From positions 1 through 53,496 of the forward strand of contig CAJWAC010000007.1 of the NCBI GenBank assembly GCA_913020555.1: 53,496 nucleotides of DNA, given 5' to 3'. This DNA comes from an uncultured Polaribacter sp. Lineage in GTDB: Bacteria; Bacteroidota; Bacteroidia; Flavobacteriales; Flavobacteriaceae. The position numbers and the translations under genes are program-made. A model generated the notes under the pieces. It saw only the letters and a list, made by a program, of their open reading frames with translations. It had not been told where the DNA came from and did not search any database. Shown piece by piece: positions 1 to 9,339 of this stretch. The stretch's first letter is position 1; every line of letters starts with the position of its first letter.

Positions 1-1506
1 ATTAGACAGGACAGCAGAGTGCATCATAAAGCCTTTACACAAATTGTTACAGATTTATTAGCCTCTGGTGACACTACTTTTCCTGAAAACTATTACAGAA
101 TGTCGGACAAAGAACAGATTGAAGTTTTAGCTTTGGTAAAAGGCAATATTGATTCTGAGGTACTTTCTGATGAAATGTCTAAAAAAACAATCAATTCCAT
201 TTATGCTTTAAAAACCATTCAACAAAGAAATGGAGAAAGAGGAGCAAATAGATACATTATCAGTAATAACCAAACTGCATTAAACGTAATGCAGACTTTT
301 GCAATGTTAAATTTATGTGGATTTGAAAATGAGTTACCTGTAGATGTAATTCCGTTATTTGAAACCGTAGATGATTTAGAAAATGCAAGTGATGTAATGA
401 GAACTCTTTATTCAAATAATGTTTACAGACATCATTTATCTAAACGTAAAAACAAACAAACCATTATGTTAGGTTTTTCTGACGGAACAAAAGACGGTGG
501 TTATTTAATGGCAAACTGGGGTATTTTTAAAGCAAAAGAAGCATTAACAAAAATATCTAGAGAATTTGATATTGAAGTTATTTTCTTTGATGGGCGTGGT
601 GGACCACCAGCAAGAGGAGGAGGAAAAACACATCAATTTTATGCTTCACTAGGCCCCACTATTGAAGACAAGGAAATTCAACTAACTATTCAAGGGCAAA
701 CCATTAGCTCTAATTTTGGAACCGAAGATTCTTCTAAATATAACCTAGAACAATTGATTAGTTCTGGAATTAAAAATGAAGTTTTTACTAAGGATCAAAT
801 TACTGAAAACCATAGAGTATTGATTGAGGATTTAGCTACCACGAGTTATCAAACTTATGTAGATTTTAAAAATCACCCTCAGTTTTTACCTTATTTAGAA
901 AAAATGAGTACGTTAAAATATTACGCTAAAACCAATATTGGTAGTAGACCTAGTAAACGTTCTAATTCTGATAGCTTAGATTTTTCTCAATTAAGAGCCA
1001 TTCCTTTTGTAGGTAGTTGGAGCCAATTAAAACAAAATGTTCCTGGTTTTTTTGGAGTAGGTACAGCTCTTAAAAAATATGAAGATGCGAATAGGTTTGA
1101 TGAAATTATAGACTTCTATAATGCTTCAGATTTCTTTAAAACGTTGTTAGAAAATAGTATGATGAGCTTAACAAAATCTTTCTTTGATTTGACAAAATAT
1201 ATGGCTGATGATAAAGTTTTTGGAGACTTTTGGAAATTGATTTATCAAGAATTTAAAACTACAAAACGTTTGCTTTTAAAACTAACAGGACATACAGAAT
1301 TGATGGAAAACTTTCCTGTAGGAAAAGCCTCTATTGAAATTAGAGAGAAGATTGTTTTGCCTTTGCTAACAATACAACAATATGCCTTAAAAAAGGTGCA
1401 AGACTTACAAAAAGAAGAAGGTAACGAGGCAGAAATTGAAGTGTATGAAAAAATGGTAATGCGTTCTTTATTTGGTAATATTAACGCAAGTAGAAATTCT
1501 GCTTAA
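1..1506 (+). CDS. ppc: Phosphoenolpyruvate carboxylase, C-terminal part (5' end outside window)
   Basis: PEP carboxylase adds bicarbonate to PEP to form oxaloacetate, an anaplerotic cytosolic step. The frame is open from base 1: the first codons read I-R-Q-D-S-R-V, which fits the family's conserved 'DIRQxS' element. The GTG at 19 is therefore an internal Val, not a start. About 501 residues are visible, roughly the C-terminal 55-60% of a typical enzyme. I see the GFSDGTKDGG motif (usual form GYSDSxKDxG) and the glycine/arginine loop FDGRGGPPARGGG, where enterobacterial enzymes have FHGRGG. The C-terminus ends NASRNSA, like the family's conserved 'RNTG' end. A strong hairpin follows the stop. 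Identification is secure; only the N-terminal catalytic His region is missing because of the window edge. Confidence 0.96.
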   Translation: MRQDSRVHHKAFTQIVTDLLASGDTTFPENYYRMSDKEQIEVLALVKGNIDSEVLSDEMSKKTINSIYALKTIQQRNGERGANRYIISNNQTALNVMQTFAMLNLCGFENELPVDVIPLFETVDDLENASDVMRTLYSNNVYRHHLSKRKNKQTIMLGFSDGTKDGGYLMANWGIFKAKEALTKISREFDIEVIFFDGRGGPPARGGGKTHQFYASLGPTIEDKEIQLTIQGQTISSNFGTEDSSKYNLEQLISSGIKNEVFTKDQITENHRVLIEDLATTSYQTYVDFKNHPQFLPYLEKMSTLKYYAKTNIGSRPSKRSNSDSLDFSQLRAIPFVGSWSQLKQNVPGFFGVGTALKKYEDANRFDEIIDFYNASDFFKTLLENSMMSLTKSFFDLTKYMADDKVFGDFWKLIYQEFKTTKRLLLKLTGHTELMENFPVGKASIEIREKIVLPLLTIQQYALKKVQDLQKEEGNEAEIEVYEKMVMRSLFGNINASRNSA

Positions 1507-1531
1507 AGCCCTTTCAGATTAATCTTTTAAG

Positions 1532-1571
1532 AACAACTTTAATTTTTTATAAATTTTAAAGTTGTTTTTTT
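1532..1571. terminator. Hairpin terminator between convergent ppc and the CotH-protein gene
   Basis: The arms at 1532-1542 and 1556-1566 form an 11-bp perfect stem with a 13-nt AT-rich loop. A T-run at 1567-1571 follows on the plus strand, as expected for rho-independent termination of ppc. The hairpin overlaps the stop codon of the convergent minus-strand gene, so it may serve both genes. Confidence 0.7.
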
Positions 1572-4500
1572 GTTTTCTCCAATAATCTTAATAAAATACA
1601 ATCCTTTTTTAAGATGAACTACATTTACACTAGAATTTTGGTTTTCTTTCAAGACTAACTGACCAATAGCATTATAGATTTCAATATTAGCCTTATCCAA
1701 GTTACCAGAAATAAAAACTCTGTCATTTACAGGGTTAGGATAAATTTTTAAAGTAGAATTGAATATATCATCATTAGAAAGTGACTCATCATTTATAAAA
1801 TTTGGGCTTCCATTTGTGTTAGAACAGTCCCAACTTTCTGGTAAACTATTATCTAAATCAGCTGCCTTAAGCTCTAAAGTATTTCCTGTTTCATCAGCAC
1901 AACTCGCCCAAGAATTATCATAAATTACCTCATCTTGTAAAACATCATCTGTATTAAATAGTCTAACTGCATCTGAAGTACCCAATCCAAAACCTAACTC
2001 ACCAATATAATTTGTTATTTCTGGATATACGTCTGAAAAATCTGAAGCATCTTTTACCAAAATCAAATATCCATCAGCTGAAATTACAGTGCCTTCAGGA
2101 ATGTTATAAATATGAGAATTGTCATCATCTTTTAATTTCCAACTAGAAATATCAACAGAAAAAGTATTAGGATTATAGAGTTCTACCCAATCATCGGCAT
2201 TAAAATCATCACTCGATTTAAAATTGATTTCATTTATCACCAAAGGAACTTCAGTTGTGGATTCAGTAAAATTTGGAATCACTTCAAGTGCGTTATTTAA
2301 ATCTATATAAATTGTTTCATTTGTTGAAGAAATTGCACCACTCCAATGCGAGAACTTATAACCAGCCTCTGGAATTGCTTTTAGTTGTATGGGTACAGTC
2401 TCAAAATAATCTCCATTCCAAGATGATTCTTGTATCTTTAAATTTTTATTAACTTCAACAAAACCTTCCAATATATTTTCTGAAGTAATGGTTATGGTAT
2501 GAAAATTAGGTAAGTTAAATTTATTTTTAAGGTGGTTTTTTGCAATAGAATGTCTGTTATCTGCAAATATTTTCATTTCATTTACATAATAGTTTGCTGT
2601 TGATGAATTGCCGCCCCAATTGCTATAATGCGCATTTAATTCTGATGAAAAATTTTGATATATATTATCAATATGGCTTTTTATATGGCTAGACATAAAA
2701 CGCGTATTCAACTCATCTGCATATCTATTTATAAATTGATTTCGAAATCCAATATTGGTAATTAATCTCCTAAATAATAAAGTAGACCAAGAAGGATTTG
2801 GCCAATTTGGCCCATTTGGTTCTAAAGCAAAATCCAGTGTATTCTGATAATAATTTCTGGTATCCCAAAAAGGACCAAAACCAAAATCGGTATCATACAT
2901 AACCCACCTCCACTTGCCCTCTGGATGTTTCCAAAATTTAATATTATTTCCAGGCCAATCTGTATTGTTGAAGAAAATGTTCGCTGTTTGATAAAGGATA
3001 TATTCTTTTATATCAACTTGCTCATTTACATATTCAAAATTGGCATCATTAGATAAATCAGTATTACTGATGTAAGCAATTAAATCTACATATTCTTGGT
3101 TACTGCCTTCTAATTCCTCAGCATTATTAGTTAATAAAGTAACTTCATCAGCATTTATATTATGTTTTGATGCCAACATGTGTTCATTTATTTTTTCACG
3201 TAAGTTGTACATTCCCCAGTACTCGCCATTAATATAAGTTGCTACTGAATTATGTTCTTGAAAATCCAATTCAGTTCCTCTCATTAAACTAGTAAGCATG
3301 ATATCTTTCATTGATGATTTTAACCAATCTTGACCGGAGTTTCTTAAAACTAAAGATTGAAATTTTTTATAATTTAATTCCTCAAAAAAAGAATGCTTAA
3401 ACTCTGAGTATCCGTATTGTCCACGCGCAAAAATAGCTAAAGAACGTTGATCGTTTTGACCTCTGCTCCATCCTCCAAATATTTTGATTCCTGCATTAAA
3501 TTCAGCAAAATCATCATCATCTTTATTATAAAAAGCCAAATGAACTGGTTTTTCCCAATCTTCCCAAAAATTAGCACCAAAATAAGGTTGATTTGTATCA
3601 TAAGTTCCATAAGGACCAAAAACGTAAATCCCAGTATCTTCATCGAAAAGATTCTCTGGATCTGTAGTTAGAGAAACTACATCTAATTGATGATTTGAAT
3701 TGAAAATATAGGATTTAGTAAATATTTGAGAAGGTAATTTATTATTAGAAAATATTTTAGCCCTAATGTTACTGTTTTTATTTATCACTATAGGATTTGA
3801 ATAAATGGGAGAGTTATTAGAGGGTTCAGTGGCATCTATTGTATACCTTATAATTTCATTGGAATCATTACCCGATAAAACCAAGTTTATAGCATTGTTA
3901 AGGATACCTCCTTCATTAGAAAACTCAACACTACTTTGTACAATTCCTGAGTATTCATTTGTAGTATTTTGAGAACCAGGAGTAGTCTCTGAATAATATA
4001 CTATATTTCCTGAATTATTAGATACTCCAATAGATGTGTCTGGAGGAAGGTTTTCGGCTGTAATTTCTTGTATAATTCCACCGTTTTTATCAGTAAGCCA
4101 TAAAGTTTCTGATTTTGTAGCTATTTTAAAGTTTGTATGAAAATTATTACTTTCTAAATTTAATATATCAGGTGGTGTTACTCCAACATCTTTGGGTGAA
4201 TTAAATACTACCGACAAAAAAGGAATGATGGTAAAATCGGAAGAATTATCACTTACATTATGCGCTTGGATTGTTAAAATATTTTCTCCCTCATTCAAAA
4301 TTTCATCAAAATTAGAGATTGAAAATCGATCTGGATTTCCTCCTAAATACATTTTTGCTTCATGATCTTGATTGGTAGAAGCATTAAATGCAGGTGGCAC
4401 TCCATTAATGTTTTCACGCGCTACTTCTTTTCCATTTATGTAAGCTACAAAGGCATCATCATAATCTATATCTAAGATTAAAGATGAAATGGTTTGAATA

Positions 4501-4997
4501 TCATCAATATTAAACTTTTTTCTTAGGTAAATAGATCTAGTTCCGTATGGAATAATTGTACTATCATCTCCATCATTATAACCAAATCCGGAGGTACCTT
4601 GTGCCCAACTTGCATCATTATAACTTAGGCTTTTCCAGTTTGAATCTGGTTCTGAATTTGGAATCAAATATTTAAAAGTATCTCCTTGATTTATTAATGT
4701 TCTTGGGTATAAAATCGAAGATTTATCTTTAGAAGAGGCCCACAAAAGCATATATTCGTTAGGCGCTAATGAAACATTAGGAAATGTCCATTTTGATAGG
4801 TTATCCTCATCATCTGATAAAGACCACCCATTAATTGAAATAGTTTGATTGCCATAATTCTGCAATTCTATCCAATCTGGAGTATCTCCTTCTTCATCCA
4901 AATAAATAGAATTTGAAGACGCGAATTCATTAATTCTTACTGTTTGTCCATTCAAATAATAACAACTAAACAATAAGATTAATAAACAGTATTTCAT
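1539..4997 (-). CDS. Secreted CotH-kinase family protein with two lamin-tail domains and T9SS sorting domain
   Basis: A 1152-residue secreted protein. The order is: signal peptide (about 1-17, ending YLNGQ); a lamin-tail (LTD) domain (about 20-95, INEFAS...DWIELQN); a galactose-binding-like region; a chitobiase C-terminal-like segment (about 365-430, 'YTIDATEPSNNSP'); a CotH spore-coat-kinase-like domain (about 430-835) with NLREKINEHM near 597 and the DxD motif in MYDTDFGFG near 705; a repeat-like segment with 'GYKFSHWSG'; a second LTD (about 930-1010, INEINFKS...DWVELYNP); and a C-terminal type IX sorting domain starting at KIYPNPVND. CotH enzymes are atypical protein kinases; the substrate here is unknown. 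It stands alone, convergent with ppc, and has a good promoter upstream. Surface attachment or release through T9SS is inferred from the sorting domain. Confidence 0.92.
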   Translation of the reverse strand: MKYCLLILLFSCYYLNGQTVRINEFASSNSIYLDEEGDTPDWIELQNYGNQTISINGWSLSDDEDNLSKWTFPNVSLAPNEYMLLWASSKDKSSILYPRTLINQGDTFKYLIPNSEPDSNWKSLSYNDASWAQGTSGFGYNDGDDSTIIPYGTRSIYLRKKFNIDDIQTISSLILDIDYDDAFVAYINGKEVARENINGVPPAFNASTNQDHEAKMYLGGNPDRFSISNFDEILNEGENILTIQAHNVSDNSSDFTIIPFLSVVFNSPKDVGVTPPDILNLESNNFHTNFKIATKSETLWLTDKNGGIIQEITAENLPPDTSIGVSNNSGNIVYYSETTPGSQNTTNEYSGIVQSSVEFSNEGGILNNAINLVLSGNDSNEIIRYTIDATEPSNNSPIYSNPIVINKNSNIRAKIFSNNKLPSQIFTKSYIFNSNHQLDVVSLTTDPENLFDEDTGIYVFGPYGTYDTNQPYFGANFWEDWEKPVHLAFYNKDDDDFAEFNAGIKIFGGWSRGQNDQRSLAIFARGQYGYSEFKHSFFEELNYKKFQSLVLRNSGQDWLKSSMKDIMLTSLMRGTELDFQEHNSVATYINGEYWGMYNLREKINEHMLASKHNINADEVTLLTNNAEELEGSNQEYVDLIAYISNTDLSNDANFEYVNEQVDIKEYILYQTANIFFNNTDWPGNNIKFWKHPEGKWRWVMYDTDFGFGPFWDTRNYYQNTLDFALEPNGPNWPNPSWSTLLFRRLITNIGFRNQFINRYADELNTRFMSSHIKSHIDNIYQNFSSELNAHYSNWGGNSSTANYYVNEMKIFADNRHSIAKNHLKNKFNLPNFHTITITSENILEGFVEVNKNLKIQESSWNGDYFETVPIQLKAIPEAGYKFSHWSGAISSTNETIYIDLNNALEVIPNFTESTTEVPLVINEINFKSSDDFNADDWVELYNPNTFSVDISSWKLKDDDNSHIYNIPEGTVISADGYLILVKDASDFSDVYPEITNYIGELGFGLGTSDAVRLFNTDDVLQDEVIYDNSWASCADETGNTLELKAADLDNSLPESWDCSNTNGSPNFINDESLSNDDIFNSTLKIYPNPVNDRVFISGNLDKANIEIYNAIGQLVLKENQNSSVNVVHLKKGLYFIKIIGENKKTTLKFIKN

Positions 4998-5018
4998 ATC
5001 TACGATTTTTTTCGTTCA

Positions 5019-5049
5019 CAAATATAACTAGGTTTTAGCATAATTTAAA
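5019..5049 (-). promoter_or_regulatory. Bacteroidetes-type promoter for the CotH-family gene
   Basis: Read on the minus strand, TATATTTG (5019-5026) matches the -7 consensus TAnnTTTG exactly. A TTTA element (5046-5049) lies 19 nt upstream, the usual spacing to the -33 box. The leader to the ATG at 4997 is about 15-20 nt. Confidence 0.55.
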
Positions 5050-5107
5050 TATAAAATCTTGTGTTAGACATTGTTATTATCAAAAATGTTCTATTTTTAA
5101 AGAAAAA

Positions 5108-6643
5108 ATGCTTGTTAAGGTCTACGGCTCTGCCGTTTTTGGTATCGAGGCTACAACAATTACTGTTGAAGTAAATATTGATAAAGGAATCGGGTATCAT
5201 TTGGTTGGTTTGCCAGACAATGCCGTTCGCGAAAGTTCTTACAGAATATCAGCGGCACTTAAAAATAACAACTACAAACTTCCTGGAAAAAAAATTATTA
5301 TAAATATGGCACCTGCTGATATTAGAAAGGAAGGTGCTGCCTATGATTTAACTTTGGCTGTTGGTATTTTAGCTGCTTCCAATCAAATAAAATCAGCAAG
5401 CATAAATGAATATGTAATTATGGGTGAGCTTTCTTTAGATGGAAGTTTACAACCTGTAAGAGGTGCTTTGCCTATTGCAATAAAAGCTCGTGAAGAAGGT
5501 TTTAAGTATTTAATACTTCCAAAAGGAAATGCAAAAGAAGCAGCAATTGTAGATAATTTAGAGGTTTTAGGCGTAGAAAATATTTTGGAAGTGATTAATC
5601 ATTTTAATGGCGATGTAAAAATTAAACCTACAATTGTAGACACAAGAGCTGAATTTTATAAAAATATAGATTTTCCTGAATTTGATTTTGCTGATGTTAA
5701 GGGACAAGAGTCTATAAAACGTTGTATGGAAATTGCAGCTGCTGGTGGTCATAATATTATTTTAATTGGACCTCCTGGTTCTGGAAAGACAATGTTAGCC
5801 AAAAGGTTACCAAGTATTTTACCTCCAATGACTTTACACGAAGCTCTAGAAACCACAAAAATTCATTCTGTAGTTGGTAAAACTAAAAACGAAGGTCTGT
5901 TATATGCAAGACCTTTTAGAAGTCCGCATCATACTATATCTAATGTTGCTTTAGTTGGAGGTGGCCAATACCCAAGACCAGGTGAAATTTCTTTATCTCA
6001 CAATGGTGTTTTATTTTTAGATGAATTACCAGAGTTTAAGAGAGAAGTTCTAGAAGTAATGAGACAGCCTTTAGAAGATAGAGATGTTACCATTTCAAGA
6101 GCAAAATTTACGGTTACTTATCCTGCTTCTTTTATGCTAGTTGCAAGCATGAACCCAAGTCCAAGTGGTTTTTTTAACGACCCAAATTCTCCAATGACAT
6201 CCTCTCCTCAAGAAATGCAGCGTTATTTGAGTAAAATATCTGGACCTTTATTAGATCGAATTGATATTCATATTGAAGTTACTCCTGTACCTTTTGAAAA
6301 ATTATCTGAAGAACGAAAAGGAGAATCATCCGTAGAAATTAGAAAACGAGTTACTGCTGCAAGGGAGATTCAATCAGAACGGTTTATGGATTTTAAAAAC
6401 GTTCATTATAATGCGCAAATGAGTGTAAAACAGATTCGTGAGTTCTGTAAATTATCTGAAGAAAGTTTATCACTTTTAAAAACAGCCATGGATAAACTAA
6501 ATCTTTCTGCAAGAGCTTATGATAGAATATTAAAAGTTGCCAGAACCATAGCAGATTTGGCCAATTCTAAAAGTATTTCGCCTGATCATATTGCTGAAGC
6601 CATACAATATAGAAGCCTAGATAGAGAAGGTTGGCTCGGTTAA
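5108..6643 (+). CDS. YifB/ComM family magnesium-chelatase-like AAA+ ATPase
   Basis: A 511-residue AAA+ protein of the YifB/ComM family. In naturally competent bacteria ComM is a hexameric helicase that promotes branch migration during integration of incoming DNA; in most other taxa the role is less clear. The N-terminal ChlI-like domain (about 1-170, MLVKVYGSAVFGIEA) is complete. The Walker A is GPPGSGKT at 221-228, and the Walker B is LFLDE with the acidic pair D305/E306. The C-terminal Mg-chelatase helical domain ends in ARAYDRILKVARTIADL...YRSLDR, typical of the family. Length is normal. It is monocistronic and starts just downstream of a divergent gene. No other competence genes are visible nearby. 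Confidence 0.95.
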   Translation: MLVKVYGSAVFGIEATTITVEVNIDKGIGYHLVGLPDNAVRESSYRISAALKNNNYKLPGKKIIINMAPADIRKEGAAYDLTLAVGILAASNQIKSASINEYVIMGELSLDGSLQPVRGALPIAIKAREEGFKYLILPKGNAKEAAIVDNLEVLGVENILEVINHFNGDVKIKPTIVDTRAEFYKNIDFPEFDFADVKGQESIKRCMEIAAAGGHNIILIGPPGSGKTMLAKRLPSILPPMTLHEALETTKIHSVVGKTKNEGLLYARPFRSPHHTISNVALVGGGQYPRPGEISLSHNGVLFLDELPEFKREVLEVMRQPLEDRDVTISRAKFTVTYPASFMLVASMNPSPSGFFNDPNSPMTSSPQEMQRYLSKISGPLLDRIDIHIEVTPVPFEKLSEERKGESSVEIRKRVTAAREIQSERFMDFKNVHYNAQMSVKQIREFCKLSEESLSLLKTAMDKLNLSARAYDRILKVARTIADLANSKSISPDHIAEAIQYRSLDREGWLG

Positions 6644-6717
6644 AATTATTTTTTTGCTTTTAGAGGTAGGACTTTTTAAACTTCGTTTGTTATAGATACA
6701 AACAAAATATATTTATT

Positions 6718-7797
6718 ATGAAAAATTTACTCCAAAAAATTCTATTTATTTTATTTATTGCATTTGTATCTTGTCAAGAAGAACAAATAATAGAAACTAC
6801 AGATTCAGATCAAAACATTACTTCAGATTCAATTATTTTTGGCAAGTTAAGTGATGTCTCTATAGATGATACTATAAAGTGTACCAATTTTGTGTACCCA
6901 TTATCATTTTCTATTTATGATTCAAATAATCAAGTATTAAGAAATGAATCTGTAAATAACGATGAAGAACTTAATGACCTCTTAAGCTCTATTGAAAACT
7001 CTGATTTTGACGGCTATTTTATCGAATTAAACTATCCATTAAGTTTAGTTAATACGGAAGGTGAAACTATTACTGTTTATAGTAACCAAGAACTAGTTGA
7101 AGCTTTGAGTACAGAAAATAATTGTGAAGATTTTATTAATAATCTATTTACCTGTGTATTTGGTTTATTTCAATTAGATATTAATATTATTGATTCTGAT
7201 ACAAATCCTAACGATGGCATAACTTCATTCTCTTTAGAAATTGATTTAGATTGTAATGGTATAGAATATGATTTAACCTATTTTGAAACCCAATCTGATG
7301 CAGAAGCTAACGTTAACAATATTGTATTTCCTTACACCAACACTTCAAATCCTCAAAAACTATATGTAAGAGCAGAAACTAATTATATAAATCAGACTTA
7401 TAATGAAGTCTTTGAGGTAAATATTAATGTTGCTGCAGAACAAGCAAATGATGTTTGTCCTGGAGATTATGCAAGTGGCTTTTTAACACAATGTAAATGG
7501 AACATTACAAACCACAGCAGTATAGATTATTCTGATTACAGTTTTTCTTTTAGAGATGACGGAACATTTACTGCAGAAAATACTTCAGACAATACTTCTC
7601 AAGAAGGTACATGGTTAGCTGCTGATAATAGCAATGGAATAGGATCATTTATTCGCTTAAATTTTGATACTGCAACTGCATTATCTCAAATTGCAGGAGA
7701 TTGGAATATAAAAACCTGTAATTTAAATTTTGAAACTGCCGCATTTGATGTTGAACTCGGATCAGAGGCTTTTACTTTCAAAATTAATTGTAATTAA
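6718..7797 (+). CDS. Surface lipoprotein with duplicated 'YPLS' module, next to an ECF/FecR/TonB trio
   Basis: A 359-residue lipoprotein of unknown function. The N-terminus has a lipobox (LFIAFVSC, acylated Cys19) followed by an acidic linker. Two related segments follow, one with CTNFVYPLSFSIYDSNNQ near residue 55 and one with NYPLSLVNTEGETITVYS near 105, each leading into an 'ELNDLL/ELVEAL' helix. This looks like an internal duplication. The C-terminal part (about 245-359, CPGDYASG...GTWLAAD...LNFDTA) resembles a lipocalin-like beta fold. Three cysteine-flanked blocks suggest an exported, possibly disulfide-bonded protein. It lies 116 bp upstream of a sigma/anti-sigma/receptor trio on the same strand, which suggests that it binds or presents the receptor's ligand. 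That function is inference. Confidence 0.8.
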   Translation: MKNLLQKILFILFIAFVSCQEEQIIETTDSDQNITSDSIIFGKLSDVSIDDTIKCTNFVYPLSFSIYDSNNQVLRNESVNNDEELNDLLSSIENSDFDGYFIELNYPLSLVNTEGETITVYSNQELVEALSTENNCEDFINNLFTCVFGLFQLDINIIDSDTNPNDGITSFSLEIDLDCNGIEYDLTYFETQSDAEANVNNIVFPYTNTSNPQKLYVRAETNYINQTYNEVFEVNINVAAEQANDVCPGDYASGFLTQCKWNITNHSSIDYSDYSFSFRDDGTFTAENTSDNTSQEGTWLAADNSNGIGSFIRLNFDTATALSQIAGDWNIKTCNLNFETAAFDVELGSEAFTFKINCN

Positions 7798-7817
7798 AAT
7801 CTTACATTGTATCATTC

Positions 7818-7855
7818 CCACAAAAAATTTGTTTAAATAAATCGATTTTTTGTGG
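7818..7855. terminator. Hairpin between the lipoprotein gene and the ECF sigma gene
   Basis: The arms at 7818-7828 and 7845-7855 make an 11-bp A/T-rich stem capped by CCACA/TGTGG, with a 16-nt loop. There is no T-run after it on the plus strand, so it may be an attenuator or mRNA-stabilising structure rather than a full terminator. Confidence 0.4.
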
Positions 7856-7913
7856 CTTCTCAAAATATATCAATTATATAAAAGATTAATTAATACTAAT
7901 AAATTAATATTTT

Positions 7914-8432
7914 TTGAAAAATATAGTCATAAAAACAGTTTGCGAGGAAAAACTTTATAAAAAGATATTTTATAATCATGCAAAAAATATTCACAGTTTT
8001 TTGTGTTATAAGTTTGGTTTAAAATATGCTGTAGAGGATAAAGTACAAGAAGCGTTTATAAAACTTTGGGAAAATTGCAAAAAAATACCACCAGAAAAAG
8101 CAAAATCATACGTGTATAAAGTAGCTACTAATTTGGTGTTAAATGAAATAAATCATCAAAAAGTAAAACTTAAATATAATAGTTTAAAAAAGGAAAATAT
8201 AAATTACGAATCGCCAGAATTTGTTTTTGAAACCAATGAGTTTTCAAAAAAAATACAAAGTGCTATTTCTAATTTAACAGAAGCACAAAGAGTAGCATTT
8301 TTACTTAACAGAGTGGATGGAAAAAAACACAAAGAAATAGCGGAAATACTAAGCATATCTACTAAAGCTGTTGAAAAAAGAATATATGGAGCTATAAAAT
8401 CCATCAAAAAAAATTATAAAATTAAAGTCTAA
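7914..8432 (+). CDS. ECF-type RNA polymerase sigma factor (FecI-like)
   Basis: A 172-residue ECF sigma factor that redirects RNA polymerase when released by its FecR-type anti-sigma. Region 2 covers about residues 22-88 (VEDKVQEAFIKLWEN, then AKSYVYKVATNLVLNE). Region 4 covers about 115-165 (LTEAQRVAFLLNRVDGKKHKEIAEIL, then a helix-turn-helix ending STKAVEKRIYGAI). The start must be non-ATG. The frame has a stop at 7905-7907 and no Met before the middle of the protein, so TTG at 7914 is the only ordinary start that keeps region 2 intact. Ten bases separate it from the FecR gene. The likely targets are the downstream receptor operon and perhaps the upstream lipoprotein. Confidence 0.92.
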   Translation: MKNIVIKTVCEEKLYKKIFYNHAKNIHSFLCYKFGLKYAVEDKVQEAFIKLWENCKKIPPEKAKSYVYKVATNLVLNEINHQKVKLKYNSLKKENINYESPEFVFETNEFSKKIQSAISNLTEAQRVAFLLNRVDGKKHKEIAEILSISTKAVEKRIYGAIKSIKKNYKIKV

Positions 8433-8442
8433 ATTAAATATC

Positions 8443-9339
8443 ATGGAAAAAGAATATTTAATAAAAAAATGGTTAGACAACGAGCTAACTTCTGAAGAAG
8501 AAATTGCTTTTAATGCATCAGAAAACTTTTTATTCCTAAAAGGTTTAACAAAAGATTTAAAAGAGGCAAAATTTAAATCTAATTTTAATGAAGAACAAGA
8601 ATTTTCAAAGTTAAAAGATAAACTTGAGCTTAAGAAAGTTACCAAAAACAAAATAATATCTTTGAGTTTAATCACTAAAATTGCTGCAATATTTGTTATA
8701 GGTTTTAGTAGTTTATTCTATATCACTAGTAAAAAAGAAGTATCCACATTGATAGGTGAAACCACAGTTTTAAATCTTCCAGATAATTCAAAAGTAACTA
8801 TTAATGCTTCTAGTAGTGTGCAAATAAAAAGATTTAATTGGAACAGAAATATTATTTTAAAAGGCGAAGCCTATTTTGAAGTTGAAAAAGGTAAAAAATT
8901 TGTAGTTGCTACTAAAGATGCTTCAGTAAAAGTTTTAGGAACAAAATTTAATGTAATTGCTAGAGATAATTATTTTGAAACTATCTGCTATGAAGGGAGA
9001 GTTTTAGTTTCTTATAAAAACTCAAAAAAGGTGTTATATGCTGGTGATAAATTTTTAGTAATTGATAATAAAATTATAGAAACAAGTAACACCAAAAAAA
9101 ATCTTAGTAAATGGAATGGTAACAAAAGTTCATTTAAAAACACACCTATAAAATACGTTTTAAAAGAGTTTGAAAGACATTATAATGTTAGAATAAAAGC
9201 CAATTTTAATGTTGATGAAAAGTTTACAGGTTCTTTTATTTACAATAATGAAAACGTAGCTTTAAAATCTATTACGATGCCACTTAATCTAAAAATTCAA
9301 AAGAAAAACAATAGCATAACTTTATCAAAAAATGATTAA
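8443..9339 (+). CDS. FecR family anti-sigma factor
   Basis: A 298-residue inner-membrane anti-sigma factor that holds the ECF sigma inactive and relays a signal from the outer-membrane receptor. The N-terminal cytoplasmic part (MEKEYLIKKWLDNELTSEEE) precedes one membrane segment at about 72-94 (ITKIAAIFVIGFSSLFYIT). The periplasmic FecR domain (about 100-195) includes LPDNSKVTINASSSVQ and GEAYFEVEKGKKFVV. The C-terminal DUF4974 domain (about 225-295, FKNTPIKYVLKEFERHYNV) is typical of Bacteroidota FecR. It lies 10 bp after the sigma gene and overlaps the TonB receptor start by 8 bp, so the three genes are translationally coupled. Confidence 0.95.
   Translation: MEKEYLIKKWLDNELTSEEEIAFNASENFLFLKGLTKDLKEAKFKSNFNEEQEFSKLKDKLELKKVTKNKIISLSLITKIAAIFVIGFSSLFYITSKKEVSTLIGETTVLNLPDNSKVTINASSSVQIKRFNWNRNIILKGEAYFEVEKGKKFVVATKDASVKVLGTKFNVIARDNYFETICYEGRVLVSYKNSKKVLYAGDKFLVIDNKIIETSNTKKNLSKWNGNKSSFKNTPIKYVLKEFERHYNVRIKANFNVDEKFTGSFIYNNENVALKSITMPLNLKIQKKNNSITLSKND

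Noticed and set aside
3437..3671. Short frames on both strands inside the CotH gene
   Set aside because: Shadows of the conserved CotH-family frame, with no homology or start signals.
5092..5099. TATTTTTA as promoter of the YifB gene
   Set aside because: It matches the -7 box only partly and would leave almost no leader before the ATG at 5108.
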